Part shown: positions 30,144 through 38,137 of the stretch, piece after piece
How positions within the stretch are numbered: the first letter of the stretch is position 1
How the letters are laid out: each line of letters begins with the position of its first letter
IMG/VR virus record: IMGVR_UViG_3300025128_004916
Coordinates: 1 to 38,137 of that record
Length of the DNA stretch: 38,137 nucleotides
DNA from: a virus
Strand: one strand, 5' to 3'
Translations under genes and position numbers: made by a program
The notes under the pieces: model-generated
What the model was told of the DNA's origin: nothing
Database searches by the model: none
The model's input: the letters and a program-made list of their open reading frames with translations, nothing else

Positions 30144-33100
30144 TGGAAAGAGATTTACACTCTAATGTAAAAAGTACCTTACTTAACAATACTCCTTTTG
30201 TTTACGCTCATCTTATAAAATTTGAGCGTCCTAATATGACGGGCAACTTAAGCAAAACAAAACCGAGTACTAATAAGGAACACTATACCTATCTTACAGA
30301 TGCTTCTATAGACATTTCTTTTGATGATGGGAGCAAAAATAACGTAAATGGGAACAATGGTCCTGCACTCTATCGTGCGCAAAAAATATTAAGTGTTGGA
30401 GCGTATAGTGAGACTATAGATGCAAAAGCCACAAACATGAATCTAGTAGTGGACTCTACTGCGCTTGACGCAAGTGTTACAGCAACCACTTTTGAGTTTA
30501 GCGGTGCTACTATCATAACCACAGGAGACGATTTCCTTTCTTTAGGATTTAGAGAAGGGGATAAAATTACTATTACGGGGGCTACTACTGCTGCAAACAA
30601 CACTTCTGTAAATATTAAAGGTTTTACAAATAGTAACAAAACTATTACCGTAGAGGCTTCTGATGCCGATACTACTTTTAGCTCTTTTACTGCACAGGAC
30701 GACTCGGCAAATGTAACTATAAAAGTGGTTTCTCCAGAGATACAAGGTCCTCTTTTTAACGATCCTGGTGCTGATGTTATCGCCCCTGCTTACGCGAATA
30801 GAATAGTTTTTATTTATAAAGCCTTTTTAGACCCTGATGACTATACCATTATAGGGGCTCCGAATCTCGTTTTTAAAGGTTTTATAAATAGTACTCAAAT
30901 AAAAGAGAATCCAGAAAGGGATTCAAAAGTAACCTGGCAGCTTACCAGTCACTGGGGAGATTTTAATTTAGTAGGAGGACGATCCACAAATAATACCTCT
31001 CATAGAGCTTTAAACTCTGAAGGTTATGTGGAGCCTTCCGCTTTACTTCGCCCTCAATATGCTTACGATTTAGGATTTATACATGGTGATATAAGTTTAA
31101 GCACTATGGCTCGTTATGCGACTCAAGAGACTCGACAAAAATTAACAAGTAAAAAATCAGGACTTCTTAGGCGAAGAAAGTACAGGCTAGTAGATGAACA
31201 TTATACAAAAGCACATGAAGTAGACTTAAAGATAGATATTCAATCTGAAAGACTCCCTGTGATATATGGAGTACAGTTTCTAGAGGAACCTATACCAGTT
31301 TTTGCTGATACAAATAAGGTATTAACAGGGGGTTCTACTGTCATCTATAGAATCGATGCACTTTGTGAAGGAGAAATTCAAGGTATTTATGACTTTCATA
31401 TAGAAGACCAGCCTCGTGTATGTATAAATGCAGGTGATCTAGACGATAGAGGGCATGGAAATACCAATCCAGATTCAGGTATGGTTTGTTTCGGAGATGC
31501 TACTCGTGGACATACGTTAGGAAGTGCGGCGTATGAAAATCTTCAACATGCTATAGCGGAGTTTAGCTCGCAAACACACGATTATCATGCTTCAGCCGGA
31601 GCCTTCACGCCAGACGGTATCACAGTGAATGTAGAGGGTGTTCCTAATACTTGGTGGGCCAATACTATGATTCAAAGTGCAACTAAAATGGCTATGCACT
31701 CTATTCTACAAGGAGATGAGCCTTCGGGAGTAGATACTAATACAAGTAGTGGAAGAGGAATAACGGATGGTAGAATTCATAGAGGAGATGATCCTAATAA
31801 TTTTAAGATCGCTGTTAAAAATGGAAGCTCCCATCAGGAAGCTCACATTAAATTTGTAGCACTTGCAAAAAACAGAGATTTTAAGCGTCAAACAGATTAT
31901 TGGGAAAGTGATAAATATAGCTACTGGGGACCTAATCATAGACTATTAGATACGGCATATGCTGCTATTGAGTGTACTGTAAATGCAGATGAATCTCAAA
32001 TTCCTGATATTAAATATGTAGTTAAGGGTAAAAAAGTAGAATGCTTTAATTATGATTATAGTTATGAGCCTGTAGGCACTTCTCAAAATAATCATGGACA
32101 ATTTGACTTTGGCGATACAGTAGACATTGTACATATTACTACAGGAACTGTATATGTTACAAGTGCTATGATTATTGATAAGTTTTCTCATTTTGATGAT
32201 ACCACTGAAATACACAGATTTCGATTCGGAAATAATTTGGGAGAGCCCATAGATATTTCCGCCCAAATAGGAACCGCTACTCAATTTAGAATGAAGAAGG
32301 GTAGTGAGTATTGGTCAATGCAACTTTATAATCATAAGGAGCAGGAAGATCAAAATCTTGGGGGTACTTTATCCGTAGATGCTACTGCAATTGCTGGGAC
32401 AGGTAGTGGCTCTGTCGTATATACAGTCGCCTCTGTTCCTGCTTGGTTGACTAGTGATACTGAAGTACTTTTACATCCAAAAGCGAGTGCTTCTGATGCT
32501 ACTTCTACTTTTAAAACAGAACCAATATACGCTGTTACTGTAAGTGGTACAAGCATTACACTTAAACACACTGAAAATGCGGGCGCGTTCAGAACAATTC
32601 ATTCTATTAGTGGTAGTGATGAGTTACCTAGACTTGTAGCAAGTAGAAAGATACAATTACAGTCAAGTCTTAGTGATACTGCCGGAACCTATGAGGGTAA
32701 AAAACTAATACTTTATAGGAATAGTCCTTCAGGTGTAATGATACAAGAAAGAGTTATTACGAATTATATAGGAGGAAGTACTAGTATAGCAGAAGTTTCC
32801 GTGCCGTGGGATAATGGTTTTGCTCCTAATGTATACAACTTTAGGACTACGGGCTGGGATAACGAGGCTGATAGCTATGATATGCAAAATAACCTAAGGG
32901 ATGCTCGAGTAACTATTAATCCTTCTATGCAGTTATTAGATTATATGACAGGAATATATGGCAAAAATCTAGACTTAGAAGATGATATTGACTTGCCCGC
33001 TTTTCAACTAGCTGGAAGAACTTGTGATACTCAATCAGACATTACTCTCGAATCTACAACTGCTATAAGCGTTACAGCAGGAGATGTATACCAAAAGTTT

Positions 33101-36100
33101 GATGAAGCAAGTCCTGCAAAATTAGTTTGGCAGGGACAGATAAAAACTACAAGTCCCTCTCCCACGACCGAGCTAGTATTTACTAATTGTATTGGTAAGT
33201 TAAATAGAGTTTGGGATAATTATACTAACTATCCAAAGGGAAGAATTATAAAGTATAACGATCTTGTTTACAAAACTAATGACTCAGGACAGATTACGAC
33301 GGTTACTACGTCAAACACGACACTTCTGAGTAACTTTACTTTAGCTAAGGAAGTTGGTAGTGGTCCTTCTACTATAACAGCGAATGCCGACTCCGCTTAT
33401 AAGATAAAGTACTCTCTCTACGATGCGGACGATGTAAAGTATTGGAGATATTTCGGATGGGAATCTAGAGACCAAAGATGGGTAACTAGACACCAGCTTA
33501 ACGCAACTGTAGATACTAAAATATCAGTATTTCAGAATGTAAACAGCTTTTTACAACAGTTTAATGGAATACTTTCCTATCAGTCAGGAAAATACTCTTT
33601 AAGTGTGGCAACTAAATCGGATATCATTTCTTCTAATGTTTCTGGGGGTTACGAACAAAACGCGCGTTATATCACAAATGAAGATATAATAGGAAGTGTG
33701 AACGTAAAGGATGCTGGCCCTAAAAAATCTTTTAACTCTGTGGAAGCCACTATTTCAGACCCCGCCATTAAGTGGGGGGATAGGCAAGTAAGTTTTTATG
33801 ACTCTAATTATTTAAAAGCAGACAGATCAGTTAAGAAGGAAGGAAAAATACTAGTTTCCGGCATAACCAACTATCAAAATGCTAGAATATCTGTTGAAAA
33901 TTATTTAAGAAAGAGCAGATTCGGCCTTAGTGTAACCTTTACTATGGGACCTAAAGGATTAATTCTTTTGGCCGGGGATACGATAGCATTAACGTATGAT
34001 AGGTTTAGTTGGACGGGAAAATTATTCAGAATAACTAATCTTCAGTTTAAACAAGATTGTACCGTCCAAGTAAGCGCTCACGAATATGATGATAGTATGT
34101 ATACTATCACTGGGCCTACTGCTATTGATATAGATAATTTAGATAATAAGCCAGGATTAACCCCTGATATTGGATCCCCAGTTGCCCCTCTAGGAGTTCA
34201 AACAGCTACAAACGGAATAAAGATAACATGGAACAGACATGCTAATGCTAGTGCAAATACTGTCACAGAAATATGGATGAGAGTAGGAACCAATAATCGT
34301 TCAGGAGCTACTCTAATTCACACTACAGGAGGAGCAGAAACTTCTTATACACATTACGAGACAGCAGAGACAGGAACTCATTACTTTTGGGTTAGACATA
34401 AGAGAGCCCTTATTGGAAGTCAGGGCATATCTACAAATGTAATAACAGCAAAATATTCGGATTATTTACCTACTAGTGCTACTGGCGGAATAGCGGGTAC
34501 AATAACTCTACAGTCTTCTGGTACTAATTCTAAGAGTGTTAAACTTACTCCTAATAAGCATGTATTGGTGTATAATGAAGATGAGGATGAAAGTCCTGCT
34601 ACTACTTTTACTTTCACTACTTCTGTTCAAAATATGGGTGTGAGTGCTTCAAATACCCATTACGAATTTTTAGTAAATGGGAATGCTCCGCATCAAGGGC
34701 AAAATAGCGATACAACAACTACTACCTTTACTCTACATCAAAATGATGAACCCTCAATAGGAGGAACTACAACAGTAAGTGTAAACGTAAGAGAGAATTC
34801 TACTACTAGTGCTGTGGTTGCTACTGATAGTTTAACTTTATATGCTGTACAAGACGGTTCGGATTCTATTACAACTTTTCTAACAAACGCTGCTCATACC
34901 GTAGATGCGAGTTCTTTAGGGGTAATTTCTTCTTTTTCAGGTGCAGGAGGAAACTGTAAAGTTTTTAAAGGTTCTACGGAAATCACTTCTTCTTGTGGAT
35001 TTTCTATACAGAATGCGACGGGAGGCTTGACTATGGCAGTCGATGGTAACGGTGCTTATACGGTTTCCGCTTTAACTGCTGCCTCGGCAACTGCAACAGT
35101 TAGAGCAAATATTCCTGCCACTTTAGTAGCAGGAGATAATGCCTTGCCTGTTGATAATACTTATAGTATTAGTAAATCTGTAGCAGGAACCGCAGGGAGG
35201 AGTGTCCATTTAACTTCTACGGATTATTCAATAGTTTATGACTCAGCAGGGGCTAATCCTTCTTACACGGCGGGTTCTACTGCTGGAAAAATTGAATTAA
35301 CAGCTTCTGAGCACGGCTATGAGCAACCAAGGTATCAATTCAAGCTAACAACAGGAGGAAGCACTTCAACTGTGCAAGCATTTAGTGCAACTGCTACTTA
35401 TGAATATACTATTCCTTCTACTCTTTCATCTTTCGGAACCACGAAGGTATTTACTTTGGAAGCAAGAGAAGGAGATAGTGGGCCCGCTACTTCAACAGAT
35501 AAGATTTCTGTTTTTGGTATTCAAACAGGAAGTCAAGGTAACTCAGTAGCAGAATTACTTATTTATAAGGCGTATGCTACCACAGCAGGCTGGACTCTTT
35601 CTACTCCTACTGGAGGGAGTTTTAATTTTAATACTAATACTTTAACACCTCCTAACGGCTGGCAGACTGCCCCTACTACAGGTAGTGGCAGAACTAACCT
35701 TCGTTACGTCTCTAAAGGTCTTGCGTCAGCTGCACCTACTGCAACAGATAATAGCATAACTTGGTCTCCCCCAATTCAGGAGGACTCGTTAGACACTATA
35801 GATATTATATTCAGAAGAAGTGCGACTAATCCAGGAGCCCCGGATGATACAGCACCCGGAACAACCCCTTCTGGTTGGTATACTAATGTATCAAGTGTCC
35901 CTAGCTCTGTTCATCCTTTGTGGTCTACTCAAGGAATGCCAGGAGATGTGGTCATGAACGGCTTAGATGCTACTATGCAGGTAGCTTGGCAGACTCCAAC
36001 ACAGTTAGAAGGATTAGATGCCCATACGGGGTTTTTATCTAATGCGTCTCATACGGTGGCTGCGGAGGAAGATGGTACTGGATATAGCCTAACAAATGCA

Positions 36101-37207
36101 GGAGGAACTTTTGAAAGATTTAGAGGAGGGACAGATTTAACTGGGGCAAATACTACGTATGCAATTACTGGAGGTACGAATACAGGTAATCCTACAAAAA
36201 CTCAGAATGGTTTAACATTTACAATTGCTCAAGCAACTGGAGTATATACTATATCTGGAGGTTCTTGGACTTCTGATTCTGAAACCTTTACTATTACTGC
36301 TACTTCGGATACTGTAGTAGTATCTAATAAATATAGTATTAGTAAGTCAAAAGGTGGAGCAGGAGCTTATGATGTCGAATTCCAGAGTAATGCAGTAGTC
36401 CTTCCAGCTTCTTCTACGGGAGCAGTATCTAGTTTTTCAGGATCAGGACAGGTAATTAAAGTGTCTAAGGCAGGAACTGCTTTATCTGCGGTTACCGGAA
36501 CTCCTTCTACAGGACAGTTTGGGGTTAGCAGAAGCTTTAGTGGTATATCTGGAGGTACTCAAACGGCAAGTGGTACAACAATGACTTTTGCTAATGCAAG
36601 TACAATGGCAAATGGAACAGATACAGCTACTATTACTTATACTATTAATTGTGAAAATAAAGTTAATATAGTAAGAAAACAAGAATTTTCAAAATCTAAG
36701 AAAGGGGATGAAGGAATAAGAAGTGAAACTTTCTTGATATATAAAACCGCAGCTTCTTCAGGCACTCCAAGTACTCCTTCCGCTACTAGCTATACCTTTA
36801 GCACGGGAGCGTTTGTTTCGTTAACTTCTGGATGGTCTAAGAATGCTCCTTCGATTGCGGGCGCTAATGCGAATAATTTTTGGTATGTTAGAGTATTTGC
36901 AGTTGAAAACTCAAGCGGGACAAATTCTTCTTCTGGATCAAACCTATCCTTTGTAGCTCCTGAGAGACGATTTACTGGGGTAGGGGATACCTTTTCGTTA
37001 GACACAACGGATTTTGCTTTTGACTATGGGGGTAGCAATGAGAATGCCCGTCTTATGATTAATAATGCGGCGGTATCTACTGTTCCAGCGCCGGATTCTA
37101 TAAAAAATCCTCCCTTTACAACAGGAACATCTTTTCCGAGTAGTCCAAAAGACGGACAAGTATTTTATAATACTAGTACTAAAAGACTATATAAGTATAA
37201 AGTATAG
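30143..37207 (+). CDS. Giant tail-tip / central-fibre protein (hub plus Ig-like repeats)
   Basis: Protein of 2354 residues. The N-terminal third resembles fused minor-tail and hub domains (FERPNMTGNLSKTKPSTNKE, VYGVQFLEEP-like VIYGVQFLEEPIPV, VNSFLQQFNGILSYQSGKYS). A fibronectin type III-like domain lies at about 1345-1443 (VAPLGVQTATNGIKITWNRH). From about 1450 to 2290 come repeated Ig-like units: three of the TTFLTNAAHTV / YSISKS type near 1573, 1964 and 2070, two ELLIYKAYATTAGW-type units, and two VKLTP/HLTSTDYSIVYD types. It ends with FPSSPKDGQVFYNTSTKRLY, a common C-terminal fibre motif. It probably contacts the host surface and sets host range. Confidence 0.85.
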   Translation: MERDLHSNVKSTLLNNTPFVYAHLIKFERPNMTGNLSKTKPSTNKEHYTYLTDASIDISFDDGSKNNVNGNNGPALYRAQKILSVGAYSETIDAKATNMNLVVDSTALDASVTATTFEFSGATIITTGDDFLSLGFREGDKITITGATTAANNTSVNIKGFTNSNKTITVEASDADTTFSSFTAQDDSANVTIKVVSPEIQGPLFNDPGADVIAPAYANRIVFIYKAFLDPDDYTIIGAPNLVFKGFINSTQIKENPERDSKVTWQLTSHWGDFNLVGGRSTNNTSHRALNSEGYVEPSALLRPQYAYDLGFIHGDISLSTMARYATQETRQKLTSKKSGLLRRRKYRLVDEHYTKAHEVDLKIDIQSERLPVIYGVQFLEEPIPVFADTNKVLTGGSTVIYRIDALCEGEIQGIYDFHIEDQPRVCINAGDLDDRGHGNTNPDSGMVCFGDATRGHTLGSAAYENLQHAIAEFSSQTHDYHASAGAFTPDGITVNVEGVPNTWWANTMIQSATKMAMHSILQGDEPSGVDTNTSSGRGITDGRIHRGDDPNNFKIAVKNGSSHQEAHIKFVALAKNRDFKRQTDYWESDKYSYWGPNHRLLDTAYAAIECTVNADESQIPDIKYVVKGKKVECFNYDYSYEPVGTSQNNHGQFDFGDTVDIVHITTGTVYVTSAMIIDKFSHFDDTTEIHRFRFGNNLGEPIDISAQIGTATQFRMKKGSEYWSMQLYNHKEQEDQNLGGTLSVDATAIAGTGSGSVVYTVASVPAWLTSDTEVLLHPKASASDATSTFKTEPIYAVTVSGTSITLKHTENAGAFRTIHSISGSDELPRLVASRKIQLQSSLSDTAGTYEGKKLILYRNSPSGVMIQERVITNYIGGSTSIAEVSVPWDNGFAPNVYNFRTTGWDNEADSYDMQNNLRDARVTINPSMQLLDYMTGIYGKNLDLEDDIDLPAFQLAGRTCDTQSDITLESTTAISVTAGDVYQKFDEASPAKLVWQGQIKTTSPSPTTELVFTNCIGKLNRVWDNYTNYPKGRIIKYNDLVYKTNDSGQITTVTTSNTTLLSNFTLAKEVGSGPSTITANADSAYKIKYSLYDADDVKYWRYFGWESRDQRWVTRHQLNATVDTKISVFQNVNSFLQQFNGILSYQSGKYSLSVATKSDIISSNVSGGYEQNARYITNEDIIGSVNVKDAGPKKSFNSVEATISDPAIKWGDRQVSFYDSNYLKADRSVKKEGKILVSGITNYQNARISVENYLRKSRFGLSVTFTMGPKGLILLAGDTIALTYDRFSWTGKLFRITNLQFKQDCTVQVSAHEYDDSMYTITGPTAIDIDNLDNKPGLTPDIGSPVAPLGVQTATNGIKITWNRHANASANTVTEIWMRVGTNNRSGATLIHTTGGAETSYTHYETAETGTHYFWVRHKRALIGSQGISTNVITAKYSDYLPTSATGGIAGTITLQSSGTNSKSVKLTPNKHVLVYNEDEDESPATTFTFTTSVQNMGVSASNTHYEFLVNGNAPHQGQNSDTTTTTFTLHQNDEPSIGGTTTVSVNVRENSTTSAVVATDSLTLYAVQDGSDSITTFLTNAAHTVDASSLGVISSFSGAGGNCKVFKGSTEITSSCGFSIQNATGGLTMAVDGNGAYTVSALTAASATATVRANIPATLVAGDNALPVDNTYSISKSVAGTAGRSVHLTSTDYSIVYDSAGANPSYTAGSTAGKIELTASEHGYEQPRYQFKLTTGGSTSTVQAFSATATYEYTIPSTLSSFGTTKVFTLEAREGDSGPATSTDKISVFGIQTGSQGNSVAELLIYKAYATTAGWTLSTPTGGSFNFNTNTLTPPNGWQTAPTTGSGRTNLRYVSKGLASAAPTATDNSITWSPPIQEDSLDTIDIIFRRSATNPGAPDDTAPGTTPSGWYTNVSSVPSSVHPLWSTQGMPGDVVMNGLDATMQVAWQTPTQLEGLDAHTGFLSNASHTVAAEEDGTGYSLTNAGGTFERFRGGTDLTGANTTYAITGGTNTGNPTKTQNGLTFTIAQATGVYTISGGSWTSDSETFTITATSDTVVVSNKYSISKSKGGAGAYDVEFQSNAVVLPASSTGAVSSFSGSGQVIKVSKAGTALSAVTGTPSTGQFGVSRSFSGISGGTQTASGTTMTFANASTMANGTDTATITYTINCENKVNIVRKQEFSKSKKGDEGIRSETFLIYKTAASSGTPSTPSATSYTFSTGAFVSLTSGWSKNAPSIAGANANNFWYVRVFAVENSSGTNSSSGSNLSFVAPERRFTGVGDTFSLDTTDFAFDYGGSNENARLMINNAAVSTVPAPDSIKNPPFTTGTSFPSSPKDGQVFYNTSTKRLYKYKV

Positions 37208-37216
37208 GAGAGCATT

Positions 37217-38137
37217 ATGGGATGGGAATTAATAACACCAAACAGCTTAGCAGAATTAGATTCTGCTCAAGATACTAAACTTGGGGGAGTAGAAGAAGGT
37301 GCAACAGACGGAGCTACTTGGGGTAATAATGTAGGGGGTAGGCCTACCGAACTTACTGACGGAAGAGTTGGAACTGGACTTAATAATTCCGGTGTTATAC
37401 AGACTACTGTTCCTGTAGCTCGAGGCGGTACAAGTCAAACAAGCACGGATACTTTTTTAAATAATGAAATTGGTATATCCACTACTGGTTCTAGTATAAC
37501 TATTAATCGCGGGTCTACCTACGGTAGCACCGCTATTTCTAATCTAGGACAAGGACTTGTAGGCCTCAGTGGTGTAGCTAATAATGCGGACCAAACAAGC
37601 TCCAATACATCTTATGATACAGCTAGAGTAAATAGCACGAGCGCCGCAACTGTTAGTAGTGGAGCAGGGAGAGCCAACACGGGGTTAAATAGTGAGGGCC
37701 TTGTACAGATAATGGTTCCAACAGGGTATGGCGGGACTGGTACCACTACTACTTCTAATTTTTTAAATAGTGACTTAGGAGTTAATCTAACTGATGGAAC
37801 TTTAACCCTAACAAGAACTAGTGGTAATGCTACTGCTAATGTTCCCACTACGCTTAGAAATTCTCAAATAACTACAAACGCTAATGGTACTTTAAACTAT
37901 GATGGTACAACAGCGGCGACTCCTAGCGTAGCAAGCATAGGTGGTATACTACCAGAGGATAGAGGCGGAACAGGGCTTACATCTGCTGGTAATGCTATTG
38001 TTAACTCAAGAATAACTACAAACGCTAATGGTACTTTAAACTATGATGGTACAACAGCGGCGACTCCTAGCGTAGCAAGCATAGGTGGTATACTACCAGA
38101 GGATAGAGGCGGAACAGGGCTTACATCTGCTGGTAAT
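37217..38137 (+). CDS. Tail fibre protein, incomplete at the right end
   Basis: Open frame of 307 codons without a stop before the window ends. Ribosome-binding TAGGAGAG precedes ATG 37217. It begins MGWELITPNSLAELDSAQDT and is built of Gly/Asn/Thr-rich beta repeats with recurring ARGGTSQTSTDTFLNNEI and GYGGTGTTTTSNFLNSDLG-type motifs, typical of receptor-binding side fibres. The final 144-base period repeats from 37867 (see repeat entry), so the true number of repeats and the C-terminal receptor-binding tip are unknown. Confidence 0.8.
   Translation, partial: MGWELITPNSLAELDSAQDTKLGGVEEGATDGATWGNNVGGRPTELTDGRVGTGLNNSGVIQTTVPVARGGTSQTSTDTFLNNEIGISTTGSSITINRGSTYGSTAISNLGQGLVGLSGVANNADQTSSNTSYDTARVNSTSAATVSSGAGRANTGLNSEGLVQIMVPTGYGGTGTTTTSNFLNSDLGVNLTDGTLTLTRTSGNATANVPTTLRNSQITTNANGTLNYDGTTAATPSVASIGGILPEDRGGTGLTSAGNAIVNSRITTNANGTLNYDGTTAATPSVASIGGILPEDRGGTGLTSAGN
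37867..38137. repeat. 144-base tandem repeat at the window end
   Basis: Bases 37867-37993 recur exactly at 38011-38137 (127 of 127 identical), a shift of 144 bases or 48 codons in frame within the fibre gene. The match begins after a mismatch (37866 A, 38010 G) and runs precisely to the last base of the window. It encodes an exact repeat of the fibre's beta unit. Confidence 0.95.

Noticed and set aside
37867-38137. Tandem repeats considered as a CRISPR array
   Set aside because: The period is 144 bases with near-complete identity and an intact reading frame, so it is a protein repeat.
1-38137. Prophage or temperate features (integrase, repressor pair, attachment sites) and tRNA genes
   Set aside because: None recognised in either strand. 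The helix-turn-helix-like protein alone is not enough to argue for lysogeny.

Overview
The window is a 38 kb piece of a tailed phage genome (long-tailed, siphovirus-like) that infects a Gram-negative, probably marine, bacterium. It holds a complete packaging, head and tail module on the + strand: small and large terminase, HNH nuclease, HK97-type portal, a fused prohead protease/major capsid protein, connector, tail terminator, tail tube, chaperones, a 1574-residue tape measure and a 2354-residue tail-tip protein. The Gram-negative host is inferred from exported outer-membrane-type proteins, a CsgG/CsgF pair and sigma70-type promoters. There is no integrase, tRNA, polymerase, helicase or other replication gene, so the early/replication part of the genome lies outside. 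The right end runs into a tandem repeat and looks like an assembly break.

Layout. Positions 195-2771 (- strand, visibly more GC-rich): five overlapping genes for a small membrane protein, a helix-turn-helix-like protein, another membrane protein, a HAD-family phosphatase, an unknown protein and a polyphosphate kinase 2 (PPK2). Positions 2772-3075 are a divergent control region. Positions 3076-5357 (+): a small exported barrel-like protein, a PiT-type phosphate transporter, a ParB-like domain protein, and an outer-membrane protein (Gcw_chp/TIGR02001-like) with its own promoter and terminator. PPK2 plus a phosphate carrier suggests that the phage manages host phosphate.

Positions 5545-13940: the small terminase gene is separated from the large terminase gene by about 8 kb of accessory genes. 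These are two paralogous one-helix membrane proteins, CsgF, CsgG, a curlin-like repeat protein, a FecR-domain protein, a SleB-type cell-wall hydrolase with a signal peptide, a membrane CHASE2-adenylate cyclase with intact catalytic residues, another one-helix membrane protein, a 15-residue cysteine-rich peptide and a class 3 lipase. Five consecutive products carry export signals, and the next is a membrane-anchored cyclase. This is the most striking part of the window: an amyloid-type secretion apparatus, a candidate substrate, a FecR-type sensor-like protein and a cAMP-producing enzyme, interwoven with what looks like the lysis cassette.

Positions 13941-38137: packaging, head, tail and tail-fibre genes in the usual HK97/lambda order, mostly with overlapping stop and start codons. 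At least four near-identical promoters (upstream A-rich stretch, CTTGAC, an 18-base spacer, an ATAAT-type -10) head the transcription units at about 4.63, 5.51, 12.45 and 15.27 kb. Hairpins follow the capsid and tail-tube genes. All functional calls are from reading motifs by eye; no database search was run.
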